64,000 bases of DNA, from contig NZ_LDCP01000001.1 in NCBI RefSeq assembly GCF_001021555.1, positions 558,001 to 622,000 of the forward strand, in the 5' to 3' direction. A program made the translations under genes and the position numbers. This stretch comes from Aurantiacibacter marinus. Lineage in GTDB: Bacteria > Pseudomonadota > Alphaproteobacteria > Sphingomonadales > Sphingomonadaceae. Under the pieces are notes generated by a model. It did no database searches, was not told the origin of the DNA, and saw only the letters and a list, made by a program, of their open reading frames with translations. Positions 46,177-55,373 of the stretch are shown here, piece by piece (the first letter of the stretch is position 1; every line of letters begins with the position of its first letter).

Positions 46177-46800
46177 ATGGATGGGATCGCAGCACTCGGC
46201 ATAATGGAGATTATCGGCATTGCCGGCAGCGCAAGCCTGCTGGCGGGCTGGCGTCTCTACATCGTGGTGCTGGCGACGGGCCTTGCGATGCGCAGCGGGT
46301 TTGTACCGCTTCCCGAACATCTGGAATCGCTGCAAGTCCTTGCCAATCCGTGGGTGTTGGGCATTGCCGGCTTCGGCGCGCTGGCTGAATTTTTTGCCGA
46401 CAAGGTGCCATGGCTCGATAGCGCGTGGGACACGGTACACACCTTCGTTCGCCCGATCGGCGGCGCGCTGCTGGCATTGGCGATTGTCGATCCGGGCGAC
46501 CCGGCGACGCAGGTGGTCGCCTTCCTGCTGGGCGGCGGCGGTGCTTTGCTGGCGCATGGCGGCAAGGCAGGCGCGCGCGCGGCGATCAACACCAGCCCCG
46601 AACCTGTCAGCAATATCGCCATGTCCACGGCAGAAGATGTCGCGACAGTCGGCCTGCTGTGGTTCGTTTACGAATATCCGTGGGCGGCGGCTGGCGTGGC
46701 GGCTTTTCTGGCGGCACTCGCAGTCGGGCTGATGCTGGCTGTGCGGAGGCTGATCCGTAGAGTGTTTGGCGGTCCCAAGAAGGATCCTGCCGAAGGGTAG
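46177..46800 (+). CDS. DUF4126 domain membrane protein
   Basis: A 207-residue protein with about five hydrophobic segments. The family pattern is clear: MDGIAALGIMEIIGIAGSASLLAGWRLYIVVLATGLAMRSGFVPLPEHLESLQ, then FGALAEFFADKVPWLDSAWDTVHTFVRPIGGALLALAIV and ARAAINTSPEPVSNIAMSTAEDVAT. DUF4126 proteins are found in many bacteria but their function is unknown. The gene sits between two copies of a 180-bp direct repeat, which may mark a duplication or a past insertion. Confidence 0.82.
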   Translation: MDGIAALGIMEIIGIAGSASLLAGWRLYIVVLATGLAMRSGFVPLPEHLESLQVLANPWVLGIAGFGALAEFFADKVPWLDSAWDTVHTFVRPIGGALLALAIVDPGDPATQVVAFLLGGGGALLAHGGKAGARAAINTSPEPVSNIAMSTAEDVATVGLLWFVYEYPWAAAGVAAFLAALAVGLMLAVRRLIRRVFGGPKKDPAEG

Positions 46801-46822
46801 GATTGGTTTGTTTCGTGAAGCT

Positions 46823-47004
46823 GCATCCGCGGCTTCGTCCTCGGTGCTATTCCCTTCGCTTCGCTGCGGGGCACCTGCGGTCGCGCGGTCGCGCTCTGTC
46901 GGTGCCTGGTCGGCACCGAATGCAGCGCCTTATTTGATAGACTGTGCTAGTCTCGGTCGCGAACAGCGATCGACAAAGGGCGAATGCCCGCCCGGACCGG
47001 CCCC
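46823..47004. repeat. Direct repeat copy 2, downstream of the DUF4126 gene
   Basis: Second copy of the unit at 45919-46100, same orientation. It shares the terminal GGGCGAAxGCCCGCCCG block and the central GCACC/GGTGC pairing segments. It fills the spacer between the DUF4126 gene and the end of phaZ. Confidence 0.75.
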
Positions 47005-47068
47005 GTAGCGTAGCGGAGGGAACAGCCGGGAGGACGAACCCGCGAATGCGGGTTTATGACGCAAATAT

Positions 47069-48289
47069 TTAATTATGCGCCTCAATCCACTCATCGACCA
47101 CTGGTGCGATGCGATTACGCCATTTGCTGCCGTTGAAAATGCCGTAATGCCCCACGTCGCGGGCAAGGTGGTATTTCTTCTTTGACAGCGGCAGATGCTC
47201 GGCAAGGTCCAGCGCGGCGCGCGTCTGGCCGATGCCGGAAATATCGTCATGCTCACCTTCGATGGCGAGCAGGGCTGTGTCCTTCACCGCATCGGGATCA
47301 ATCGCTTTGCCGCGGTGCATAAATTCGCCCTTGGGCAGGGTATGGTTCTGGAACACATGCTCGATCGTCTGGAGGTAGAATTCCTCCGTCATGTCGCAGA
47401 CCGAGAGATATTCGTCGTAAAACTCTTTCGTGCGGTCCGCACTGTCCTGATCGCCCACCGTCATGTGTTTGAACATTTCATAATGGCTGAGCATGTGATC
47501 GGACAGGTTCATGCTGATGAAACCTGCCAGCTGCAGGAAACCGGGATAGACTTTGCGGCCCGCACCGGGATAATTCATCGGCACAGTCGCAATTACATTG
47601 TCTTCGAACCAGCTGAGCGGCTTGTTCATCGCCAGGTCGTTCACGCTGGTCGGGCTGGCGCGCGTATCGATCGGGCCACCCATCATGGTGAGCGAAGCGG
47701 GGCGGCACTTGTCCTTGTCCGCTGCCATCACTGCCGTTGCAGCAAAGGCCGGAACGGAAGGCTGGCACACGGCCAGCATATGCGTCTGGGGGCCGAGGAA
47801 TTGGAGGAATTCAATCAGGTAGTCGATGTAATCGTCCAGATCGAAGCGGCCTTCTTCGGTCGGCACCAGCCGCGCATCGGTCCAGTCCGTGATCCAGACC
47901 TGATGGTTTTGCGTCATGCGGTGGACGGTCCCGCGCAACAGCGTGGCGAAGTGGCCGCTCATCGGGGCGACAATCAGCAGCTTCGGCGCGTCTTTCGGCA
48001 GGTCATCGCGCACGAACCGGCGCAGGCCGCCAAACGGCTTTTCCAGCACGACGCTTTCGGAAATGGCTTTGAGCTCCCCATCGATCTCGATTGGCTCAAG
48101 ATTGAAGTCAGGCTTGCCGCGATCTTCATAAAGATGGGCAAAAACCTTCAGCGCGCTGGCAGCGGCAGGGCCCATGCCGAAATAGCCCATCGGCAGAGCC
48201 GGATTGTCCAGCAAATTGGCGCCTACGGTGGCCCAGTTACCGGCTGAGGTGAACCAGGCTTTTTGCATTTCATATGCGGAATAAAGCAA
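47069..48289 (-). CDS. phaZ: Polyhydroxyalkanoate depolymerase, intracellular
   Basis: A 406-residue alpha/beta-hydrolase of the intracellular PHB depolymerase family, starting at TTG 48289 (MLYSAYEMQKAW, the conserved family opening). The nucleophile elbow is MLAVCQPSVPAFA with Cys in place of Ser, as in PhaZ of Cupriavidus. KLLIVAPMSGHFATLLRGTV and VWITDWTDARLVP, and the C-terminal ARDVGHYGIFNG with the catalytic His, complete the pattern. It mobilises stored polyhydroxybutyrate. It is divergent from the ABC transporter gene. Confidence 0.93.
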   Translation of the reverse strand: MLYSAYEMQKAWFTSAGNWATVGANLLDNPALPMGYFGMGPAAASALKVFAHLYEDRGKPDFNLEPIEIDGELKAISESVVLEKPFGGLRRFVRDDLPKDAPKLLIVAPMSGHFATLLRGTVHRMTQNHQVWITDWTDARLVPTEEGRFDLDDYIDYLIEFLQFLGPQTHMLAVCQPSVPAFAATAVMAADKDKCRPASLTMMGGPIDTRASPTSVNDLAMNKPLSWFEDNVIATVPMNYPGAGRKVYPGFLQLAGFISMNLSDHMLSHYEMFKHMTVGDQDSADRTKEFYDEYLSVCDMTEEFYLQTIEHVFQNHTLPKGEFMHRGKAIDPDAVKDTALLAIEGEHDDISGIGQTRAALDLAEHLPLSKKKYHLARDVGHYGIFNGSKWRNRIAPVVDEWIEAHN

Positions 48290-48535
48290 ACTTTGCGTCC
48301 CTTAAGAAGAATTCGGCCTTGCGAACATTTGGGCCACTCACAAGCATGTCAGCGGCTGCCCATACGCGTCATTTTTTATCTTATGCGGCGCGCATTGGAT
48401 GATGAATAGTGCACGGCATGCCCGTTTCTGCGGCGTGTTGCAATGCGGCATAATGGGTCAGGGTCCCGCAATCGCGTGGGCTACCCTTTGGGCTGGCTTG
48501 ACGGGCACCGCGATTGAGGTAGGGCGGCATGCAAT

Positions 48536-50362
48536 ATGGTGTCCTCCAAACAGCAAGACCCGCAGCAGCAAGACTCTGGACAGGCAGAGGGGCCCCAACC
48601 GGCCCGCACTCTGGGCCCGCTGCGGATGATTTTCCGTGAAGCGAAGAAATACCCGCTGCAAATCACCTTTGCGATGATTGCGCTGCTGGTAACAGCTGCG
48701 GTCATGTCACTCGCGATACCCTATGCCTTGAAGCTGGTGATCGATCGCGGCTTTAGCGGAGAGGGTGACATCAATCGGTGGTTCCGTTACCTGTTCGTCC
48801 TGGTCGGAGTGCTGGGCGTAGGCACAGCAGTCCGCTTCTATTTCGTAAGCTGGATCGGAGAACGCGTCGTCGCTGACATCCGGCGCAAGGTATATGACAA
48901 TCTGCTGCGCCTTTCGCCGTCTTTCTTCGAGGAAAACAGCCCCAAGGAAATCAGCAGCCGGATGACATCGGATACAGCGATTGTGGAACAGGTGGTCGGC
49001 ACCACGCTTTCCATTGCTTTGCGCAATTCGATCATGGCCGTGCTCAGCACGATATTTCTGTTCTGGCTGGTGCCGCAGCTTGCCATATGGCTGCTGGCCG
49101 GGATTCCCGTTGTTATCGTTCCTATCGTCGTATTCGGCAGGCGCCTGCGCGATGTCAGCCGCAGCAGTCAGGATAGCGTTGCGGATGTTGGCGGCATTAC
49201 GACCGAAACCCTGTCTGCGATGAAGATCGTGCAGGGCTTCAATCAGGAACAGCGCGAAGGCCAGCGGTTCGGTGACGTGGTGGAAAAAACCTTCACCATC
49301 GCCAAGCGGCGCGTCGCCATTCGTGCGGCAATGACAGCCACATTGATTACGCTGATCATGGGCGCAATCACTCTGCTGCTGTGGCGCGGCGCGTTGATGG
49401 TGACAGAAGGCACAATCAGCGGCGGCACAATCGTCGCTTTCATTCTGGCAGGGATCACTGCAGCTGGCGCATATGGCGCGCTGACCGAGGTTTATGGCGA
49501 TCTGCTGCGCGGTGCAGGTGCGGCCAGCCGCCTGAATGAACTGCTGGGGGCGGAGCCGGAAATCGGCCCGCCTGCTCGCCCGCAAGCCTTGCCGCAGCCG
49601 CCGCGCGGGGGACTGGCGTTCGAAAATGTCACGTTCAGCTATCCAACCCGCCTTGGCGAGAAGGCCATAGCCGATTTCAACCTGACGATAGAACCGGGTG
49701 AGACAGTAGCCATCGTAGGCCCGTCGGGTGCCGGAAAATCCACGATATTCCAGCTCGCGGAACGGTTCTATGATCCGCAGGGCGGGACCATCAAGATGGA
49801 TGGAGTGCCGCTGAGGCAGGTGGACCCTGCAGACATCCGCCGCCGTATGGCGCTGGTGCCGCAGGAAGGCATCCTGTTTGCTTCCAGCGCACGCGACAAT
49901 TTGCGCTATGGTGCGTGGGAAGCGTCCGAAGATGCGATCTGGGAAGCTGCTCGCAATGCCAATGCGGAAGACTTCCTGCGCGATCTGCCCGAAGGTCTCG
50001 ACACATTTCTTGGCGAAGGCGGTGCGCGCCTTTCCGGCGGACAGCGCCAGCGCGTGGCCATCGCCCGGGCTTTGCTGCGCGATGCGCCGATCCTGCTGCT
50101 GGACGAGGCCACCAGCGCATTGGATGCCGAAAGCGAAAAACTGGTGCAGGATGCGCTTGAGGTGCTGATGCAGAACCGAACGACGCTGGTCATTGCGCAC
50201 CGACTGGCCACTGTCCGCGCAGCAGATCGCATCATCGTTATGGAAGCCGGACGCATTGTTGAAGTAGGGGATCATACCAGCCTGTCATCGGCTGGCGGGC
50301 TTTATGCACGCCTTGCCTCCCTGCAATTCGACGAACAGGCGATGGCTGCGACAAGCGCCTGA
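48536..50362 (+). CDS. ABC transporter, fused permease and ATPase
   Basis: A 608-residue half-transporter. Six membrane helices lie between about residues 40 and 310. The ATPase has Walker A (VGPSGAGKSTIF), Q-loop (LVPQEGILFASSARDNLRYG), signature (LSGGQRQRVAIARALL), Walker B (ILLLDEATSALD) and H-loop (IAHRLATV). It resembles lipid/multidrug exporters of the MsbA/BmrA type, which work as homodimers. Cargo is unknown. It is monocistronic. It could export the lasso peptide, but it lies more than 20 kb away, and nothing links them. Confidence 0.9.
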   Translation: MVSSKQQDPQQQDSGQAEGPQPARTLGPLRMIFREAKKYPLQITFAMIALLVTAAVMSLAIPYALKLVIDRGFSGEGDINRWFRYLFVLVGVLGVGTAVRFYFVSWIGERVVADIRRKVYDNLLRLSPSFFEENSPKEISSRMTSDTAIVEQVVGTTLSIALRNSIMAVLSTIFLFWLVPQLAIWLLAGIPVVIVPIVVFGRRLRDVSRSSQDSVADVGGITTETLSAMKIVQGFNQEQREGQRFGDVVEKTFTIAKRRVAIRAAMTATLITLIMGAITLLLWRGALMVTEGTISGGTIVAFILAGITAAGAYGALTEVYGDLLRGAGAASRLNELLGAEPEIGPPARPQALPQPPRGGLAFENVTFSYPTRLGEKAIADFNLTIEPGETVAIVGPSGAGKSTIFQLAERFYDPQGGTIKMDGVPLRQVDPADIRRRMALVPQEGILFASSARDNLRYGAWEASEDAIWEAARNANAEDFLRDLPEGLDTFLGEGGARLSGGQRQRVAIARALLRDAPILLLDEATSALDAESEKLVQDALEVLMQNRTTLVIAHRLATVRAADRIIVMEAGRIVEVGDHTSLSSAGGLYARLASLQFDEQAMAATSA

Positions 50363-50544
50363 CGCATTGGTGCAGGTTCGAAGCGCCGAAACAGCCCGGA
50401 AAGCGCAATGTCTTGTGTCGAGTAGAATCGGCCCTAAATCGATACGGTAACGACAGCAACCGCTTGCCCTGCTTGGGCAGAGGCTGCCAAAAATAATAAT
50501 AAAAACAATCGCAATCAGAACAAATTTCCAAAGAGGACTGCCGA

Positions 50545-52677
50545 ATGATCCGCAAATTTCTTGCCACCACTGCCAGTATGCCGGTGCTTGCCCTTGGCCT
50601 CGCGCTGGCCGCACCTGCCGCTGCACAAGAAGAGCCCGCCCCGCTTCCGGAAATGGATTTCGGCACCTGGGGTGTCGGCATCGAAGGCATCGATGCGCAA
50701 ATCGATCCGGGCGACAATTTCGATGCCTATGTGAATGGCAAATGGGTTCGCGAAAACACTATCCCCGCTGATCGCCAGCGTTTCGGCGCGTTCGATGTGC
50801 TGGCCGAAAAATCAACCGAAGACGTGCAAACGCTGATCCGCGATCTCGTGGCTTCCGATCCTGCCCCGGGCACCACCGCGCGCCGCATCGTCGATGCCTA
50901 CAACGCCTATGTCGATGTCGAAGCGATCGATGCGACCGGCCTTGCTCCGGCGCAGCCATATCTGCAGGAAATTTTCTCCGCACCCGATCTCAACCGTCTG
51001 GTCGAACTGTTCGAAGAGCCTGGCTACCCCGGCCTGGTCAGCGCCGGCGTAGGCGCCGATGCGCGCAACCCGACCGACTATGCGGTCTCCATCGGTTTCA
51101 ACGGAATGGGTCTGCCCGACCGAGACTATTATCTGGTCGATTCGGAAAGCAATCTGGCGATCCGCGAAGCTTATATGGACTATCTTGCCACCATGCTTGG
51201 CGCGGCGGGTTATACCGATCCGGCAGCAGCGGCCCGCGCGGTCTATGCATTTGAAGCGCAGGTGGCTGAACTGGAGTGGGCACGCCAGATGCTTCGCATT
51301 CCGCAGATGACCTACAATGAACTGACGCGGGAAGAACTGGTTGCGCTGGGCGGTGATTTCCCGGTTGAGACATTGCTCAATTCAGGCGGCTTTGCGGGCC
51401 AGGACCGGTTCCTTGCCTCGCAGCTTCCCCCGACTCCGGAAGAAATCGAAGAACTCGGCCTGACCGACGCACAGCTGGGCATGATTGGCGGCGGTTTGCC
51501 GGCCATGATGGAATTCCTGACGCAAGCACCGCTCGCCACGATCAAGGCCTATATGGCGGTGCGTTTCCTGGCCGGAAACGCCTCCATTCTCAGCAGCGAG
51601 CTCGACGAAGCGAATTTCGATTTCTTCGGCCGCACGATAGGCGGTGCGGAAGAGCAGCGTCCCCGCTGGAAACGCGGTATTGGCGTAGTGCAGGGTCTGC
51701 TCGGCGAGCAGCTGGGCGCGCTGTATGTGGAGCGGTACTTCCCGCCTGAAAGCAAGGCGCAGATGGAAGAGCTGGTGGGCAATCTGTCGCGCTCGATGAA
51801 TATCGCGCTCGACAACAACCAATGGATGACGCCCGAAACCGTCGCCGAAGCCCGCAACAAGCTCAACGGCTTTGTGCCCATGGTCGGCTATCCCGATGAA
51901 TTCGAGAAGTACGAAGGCCTCGAAATCAGCGCTACCGATCCGCTGACCAATGCAATGAACGCATCGCGCTGGCGGCAGCAGGATAACCTGGCCAAGCTCG
52001 GCACGCAGGTCGACCCCAGCGAATGGGGCATGCTGCCGCAGACGGTGAATGCCTATTACTCGCCGCTGACCAACCGCATCGTTTTTCCGGCGGCGATCCT
52101 TCAGGCACCGTTCTTCAGCGCGGATGCCGATCCGGCGGTGAACTATGGCGGGATCGGCGCAGTCATCGGTCACGAAATCGGCCATGGCTACGATGACCAG
52201 GGCTCGCAATACGATGCCACCGGCACATTGCGCAATTGGTGGCAGGATGCGGACCGCGAAGGGTTCGAAGACTACGCCAGCCGCATGGGCGCTCTGATCG
52301 AGGCATATTGCCCGGTCGAAAGCCCCGAAGGCCCTGTCTGCCTGCGCGCTGGCCAATCTATGGGAGAGACGCTGGGTGATGTGGTCGGCTTGCAGATGGC
52401 TTACCGCGCCTACCGCCTGTCGCTGAACGGTGAAGAAGCTCCGGTCATTGACGGTTTGACCGGCGATCAGCGCTTTTTCCTCGGCTTCGGCCAGATCTGG
52501 CGCGGGATGGAGCGCGAGGAATCCCTACGCAACCGCGTTATGACTGCCAACCACCCGCCGGGCGAGTTCCGCGTCAACAATGCGGTTCGCCACCTCGATG
52601 CCTGGTATGATGCGTTCAACGTCACTCAGGACGATGAACTGTATCTGCCGCCGGAAGACCGTATCCGCATCTGGTAA
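50545..52677 (+). CDS. M13 family zinc metallopeptidase, exported
   Basis: A 710-residue neprilysin-like peptidase. A signal peptide covers residues 1-28 (APAAAQ cleavage). The N-terminal M13 domain has DAQIDPGDNFDAYVNGKWVRENTIPADRQRFGAF, and the zinc site is IGHEIGHGYDDQGSQYD (HExxH) with the third ligand Glu in GETLGDVVGL. The typical NAYYSPLTNRIVFPAAILQAPFF precedes the zinc site, and the protein ends RIRIW, as M13 enzymes do. It degrades peptides in the periplasm or outside. AAAGAGG precedes the ATG. A strong terminator follows at 52704. Confidence 0.94.
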   Translation: MIRKFLATTASMPVLALGLALAAPAAAQEEPAPLPEMDFGTWGVGIEGIDAQIDPGDNFDAYVNGKWVRENTIPADRQRFGAFDVLAEKSTEDVQTLIRDLVASDPAPGTTARRIVDAYNAYVDVEAIDATGLAPAQPYLQEIFSAPDLNRLVELFEEPGYPGLVSAGVGADARNPTDYAVSIGFNGMGLPDRDYYLVDSESNLAIREAYMDYLATMLGAAGYTDPAAAARAVYAFEAQVAELEWARQMLRIPQMTYNELTREELVALGGDFPVETLLNSGGFAGQDRFLASQLPPTPEEIEELGLTDAQLGMIGGGLPAMMEFLTQAPLATIKAYMAVRFLAGNASILSSELDEANFDFFGRTIGGAEEQRPRWKRGIGVVQGLLGEQLGALYVERYFPPESKAQMEELVGNLSRSMNIALDNNQWMTPETVAEARNKLNGFVPMVGYPDEFEKYEGLEISATDPLTNAMNASRWRQQDNLAKLGTQVDPSEWGMLPQTVNAYYSPLTNRIVFPAAILQAPFFSADADPAVNYGGIGAVIGHEIGHGYDDQGSQYDATGTLRNWWQDADREGFEDYASRMGALIEAYCPVESPEGPVCLRAGQSMGETLGDVVGLQMAYRAYRLSLNGEEAPVIDGLTGDQRFFLGFGQIWRGMEREESLRNRVMTANHPPGEFRVNNAVRHLDAWYDAFNVTQDDELYLPPEDRIRIW

Positions 52678-52703
52678 CGTACGCCGCGGAAATGCACCAA
52701 AAG

Positions 52704-52739
52704 GCCCGCTGCCGGTATTATGCCGGCAGCGGGCTTTTT
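52704..52739 (+). terminator. Rho-independent terminator after the M13 peptidase gene
   Basis: A perfect 12-bp stem (GCCCGCTGCCGG at 52704-52715, CCGGCAGCGGGC at 52723-52734), a 7-nt loop, then TTTTT. Confidence 0.92.
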
Positions 52740-52799
52740 GCATGCGGCGTGCGGGCAATTGCTTGACTTGAAGCGGCCAGGCGGCATTGAGCCAATCCC

Positions 52800-53645
52800 A
52801 TGACCTTTCTCCAGCTTCTGTTGATTGCCATCGTTCAGGGCATCACCGAATTCCTGCCGATTTCTTCGTCGGGCCACCTCATTCTGATACCGTATCTGAC
52901 GGATTTTGCCGATCAGGGGCCGCTGATCGATGTCGCAGTCCACGTGGGTTCTTTGCTGGCGATCATCGTTTATTTTTTCAAAGATGTGGTGGTGCTGGCG
53001 CGCGGCGGCTTTGCCTCGATTGGCGTGGGCAAGGCTCCGGTGGAGCGGCGGCTGTTCTGGTGGATTGCGCTGGGCACCATTCCGGCGGTTGCATTTGGCC
53101 TGTCGATCAAGATGGGCCTTTTCAACGGCATTGCGGAAAGCTGGTTCAACATCACCGTGATCGATGATGATCTGATGTCCTCCATCCGGTTTACCGATCT
53201 TATCGCGGTCAATCTGATCTTTTATGGCATCCTGCTGGGCATTGCCGATTACTTCGGGCGCGAGGACAAGACATTCGAAGACATGACCTGGCGCGATGGT
53301 TTGCTGGTCGGTATTGCGCAGGCGCTGGCCATCATTCCGGGTACCAGCCGTTCCGGCGTCACCATGACCGCGGCGCGCGCGCTTGGATACAGCCGGTTTG
53401 AATCGGCGCGCTTTTCATTCCTGCTGTCGATCCCGGCTGTGGCCGGAGCAGGCATTCTGATCGTGCCGGAGATATTCGAAGCTGGTGGCGGCCTTGCGAT
53501 GGAAGCTTTGATCGCCGGTGTGCTGACTTTCATAGCGGCTTTTGCGACGATGGCCTTTCTCATGAACTTCCTGAAGAAAGCGTCCATGCTGGTGTTCGTC
53601 ATTTACCGCGTTGCGATGGGCGTGGCGCTGCTCGCCTTGTTCTAG
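52800..53645 (+). CDS. uppP: Undecaprenyl-diphosphate phosphatase
   Basis: A 281-residue membrane protein of the BacA/UppP family. The first active-site motif is AIVQGITEFLPISSSGHLIL, the second is IIPGTSRSGVTMTAARALGYSR. About eight hydrophobic helices are visible. It recycles the lipid carrier undecaprenyl phosphate, which peptidoglycan and the Wzx/Wzy exopolysaccharide pathway both consume. It is monocistronic, with a terminator-like hairpin 31 nt downstream. Confidence 0.95.
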   Translation: MTFLQLLLIAIVQGITEFLPISSSGHLILIPYLTDFADQGPLIDVAVHVGSLLAIIVYFFKDVVVLARGGFASIGVGKAPVERRLFWWIALGTIPAVAFGLSIKMGLFNGIAESWFNITVIDDDLMSSIRFTDLIAVNLIFYGILLGIADYFGREDKTFEDMTWRDGLLVGIAQALAIIPGTSRSGVTMTAARALGYSRFESARFSFLLSIPAVAGAGILIVPEIFEAGGGLAMEALIAGVLTFIAAFATMAFLMNFLKKASMLVFVIYRVAMGVALLALF

Positions 53646-53675
53646 ATCCGCCGGCTGAATTGCCGGCACAGAGTT

Positions 53676-53725
53676 GCACACAGAATATTTTGCTGGGAAC
53701 TTGTTGCCTCTGTGTGCTTTTCTTT
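53676..53725 (+). terminator. Terminator after uppP
   Basis: A 9-bp perfect inverted repeat (GCACACAGA at 53676-53684, TCTGTGTGC at 53709-53717) with a 24-nt loop, followed by TTTTCTTT. Confidence 0.7.
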
Positions 53726-53762
53726 ATCCGAGTGTCGAATGCCCCGAGGGGTGATTCACTCC

Positions 53763-53786
53763 GAGAGGGCTGAGACTGGCCCTCTC
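53763..53786 (+). promoter_or_regulatory. Leader hairpin before the small lipoprotein gene
   Basis: An 8-bp perfect stem (GAGAGGGC at 53763-53770, GCCCTCTC at 53779-53786) with an 8-nt loop, then TTTCT. It lies 20 nt upstream of the lipoprotein start codon, so it would be in the mRNA leader. It could be an attenuator, an mRNA stabiliser or a second terminator for uppP. Confidence 0.45.
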
Positions 53787-53806
53787 TTTCTATGAAGGGG
53801 AATACC

Positions 53807-54058
53807 ATGAAGAAGATTATCGCAGTTGCTTCCGCCGCCGTTCTCGGCCTCAGTGTCGCTGCATGTGACAGCGCCGCCGAAAACGAAATGGAAGACCAGG
53901 CTGAAGAAATGGAAGATTCCATGGACGCAGAAATTGATGCCATGGAAGATGCCGGTGAAATCACCGACGACCAGGCCGATGCCATGGAAGATGCTGTCGA
54001 CGAAGACGCAGAAGCCATGGAAGAAGCAGCAGACACGATGGATGCTGAACCTTCCTAA
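53807..54058 (+). CDS. Small acidic lipoprotein
   Basis: An 83-residue protein with a lipoprotein signal (MKKIIAVASAAVLGLSVAAC, lipobox LSVAAC). The mature part is almost wholly Glu/Asp/Met/Ala, with repeats such as MEDQAEEMEDSMDAEIDAMEDAGEITDDQADAMEDAVDEDAEAMEEAA that should form an acidic helix. AAGGGG precedes ATG 53807; a start five codons earlier is possible. I cannot name a family. Two other tiny acidic lipoproteins follow at 55.2-55.7 kb on the opposite strand. Confidence 0.78.
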   Translation: MKKIIAVASAAVLGLSVAACDSAAENEMEDQAEEMEDSMDAEIDAMEDAGEITDDQADAMEDAVDEDAEAMEEAADTMDAEPS

Positions 54059-54080
54059 GGCCTTCGCCTTACGAAACAGA

Positions 54081-54120
54081 AAAACCGGCGTCGGAGCAAT
54101 CCGGCGCCGGTTTTCTTTTG
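54081..54120 (+). terminator. Rho-independent terminator after the acidic lipoprotein gene
   Basis: AAAACCGGCG (54081-54090) pairs exactly with CGCCGGTTTT (54105-54114), and TTTTCTTTTG follows. The A/T-rich flanks make it usable for the convergent phhA transcript only if the latter extends past its stop. Confidence 0.88.
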
Positions 54121-54173
54121 TCCTGCGTTCACGTGTGTCTGATTACACAGTTTTTTGATTAGACAGTTTCTGA

Positions 54174-55121
54174 TTAAATAGGGCGAGCCTTGCTTCCGCG
54201 GCCGCCGCGCAGGAAATATTCCTGGCTGCCCTTATGCACCACATTATCGACATCGATCACGGCAGAATTGGCGTAGGTGAAACTGGGGCCGAGATCGCGG
54301 TACAGACGATCGAAATCGCGCTCCACCGTCTTGCGGTAAAGGTCGTCAAAGCTCTCGATCACGAAATAGGTCGGCTGCAAATCGTCGATCACGTAATCGG
54401 TGCGCATGACCCGGTCGACATTCAGCATGATGCGGTTGGGCGACTCCGCCTCCAGCGCAAAAATGGCTTCGGTCGGGCCTGACAGGATTCCTGCGCCAAA
54501 GATACGCAGCTCATCATGCTCCATGATCAGACCGAATTCGACAGTATACCAGTACAGCGCGCCGAGCGCTTTCAGCCGGTTGTACCGCATCGCCTTCCAA
54601 CCGGCGCGGCCATATTCCTGCATGTAATCGGCGAAGGTCGGATCGGTCAGCAGCGGAACATGGCCGAACACATCGTGAAATACGTCCGGCTCCTGGATGT
54701 AATCGAAGGTTTCGCGCGTGCGAATGAAATTGCCCGCCGGGAAGCGGCGATTGGCGAGATGCCAGAAGAACACGTGATCGGGGATCAGCATGGGCACAGG
54801 CACCACGCTCCACCCGGTAAGACGGTCCAGTTCCTCCGACATCTTGCCGAAATCGGGCACGCCGCCCTTGCCAAGGTCGAGCTTTTCCAGCCCGTGCAGC
54901 ATGGCCGAACAGGCGCGGCCCGGCAGGATTTCCATCTGGCGCGCGAACAGATCGTTCCAGATCGCATCGTCTTCGGACGTATAGCGGGTTTGCGCGGGCT
55001 CCAGCCAATCCAGCCCGACATGCGCAGGCCGTTGCAGCGGGGCGGTAAAGACCTCGGGAGAGATTTCGGGGAGAGTTGCGAAGTCCTCTGCCCCATGGGA
55101 CAATTCAGCGGCGTGTTTCAT
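54174..55121 (-). CDS. phhA: Phenylalanine 4-monooxygenase
   Basis: A 315-residue pterin-dependent aromatic amino acid hydroxylase. The iron-binding motif is PDVFHDVFGHVPLL (two His), with the third ligand Glu in YWYTVEFGL. The substrate region has VPVPMLIPDHVFFWHLANRRFPAGNFIRTRE, which matches bacterial PhhA of 260-315 residues. It converts phenylalanine to tyrosine using tetrahydropterin. It lies 39 nt downstream of the small lipoprotein genes on the same strand but probably has its own promoter. Confidence 0.94.
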   Translation of the reverse strand: MKHAAELSHGAEDFATLPEISPEVFTAPLQRPAHVGLDWLEPAQTRYTSEDDAIWNDLFARQMEILPGRACSAMLHGLEKLDLGKGGVPDFGKMSEELDRLTGWSVVPVPMLIPDHVFFWHLANRRFPAGNFIRTRETFDYIQEPDVFHDVFGHVPLLTDPTFADYMQEYGRAGWKAMRYNRLKALGALYWYTVEFGLIMEHDELRIFGAGILSGPTEAIFALEAESPNRIMLNVDRVMRTDYVIDDLQPTYFVIESFDDLYRKTVERDFDRLYRDLGPSFTYANSAVIDVDNVVHKGSQEYFLRGGRGSKARPI

Positions 55122-55160
55122 ACTGTGAACATTACCACAGAGCGGAGGCCCAATCCAGTT

Positions 55161-55373
55161 TCACTCGATACTATCTTGCGCGGCTGGTTCAGCTGGCTCG
55201 GCATCTGGCGCGGTGATCCGCTCATCAAGCATTTCGGCGGCCTCGCTGATCGCCTGTTCTTCATCCTGTGTGATAGGTGGAACCGGATCTGCAGCCATAC
55301 CATCACCGCAAGCGGGGAGCGTGCTGCACAGTGCCAGCAGCAAGGCGGCGCGCGCTCCCCGTTCGGTAATCAT
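55161..55373 (-). CDS. Small lipoprotein
   Basis: A 70-residue protein with a lipoprotein signal (MITERGARAALLLALCSTLPAC, lipobox TLPAC) and a short acidic, Pro/Ala-rich mature part (QDEEQAISEAAEMLDERITAPDAEPAEPAAQD). The start codon shares a base with the stop of the upstream acidic lipoprotein gene, so the two are coupled. I do not recognise the family. Confidence 0.65.
   Translation of the reverse strand: MITERGARAALLLALCSTLPACGDGMAADPVPPITQDEEQAISEAAEMLDERITAPDAEPAEPAAQDSIE

Noticed and set aside
48707-50275. 522-codon minus-strand frame opposite the ABC transporter gene
   Set aside because: Mirrors the codons of an unmistakable ABC protein; Cys/His/Gln-rich with no recognisable fold.
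48536-50362. Dedicated lasso peptide exporter
   Set aside because: The transporter type fits loosely, but it is 21 kb away, monocistronic and flanked by phaZ and a peptidase.
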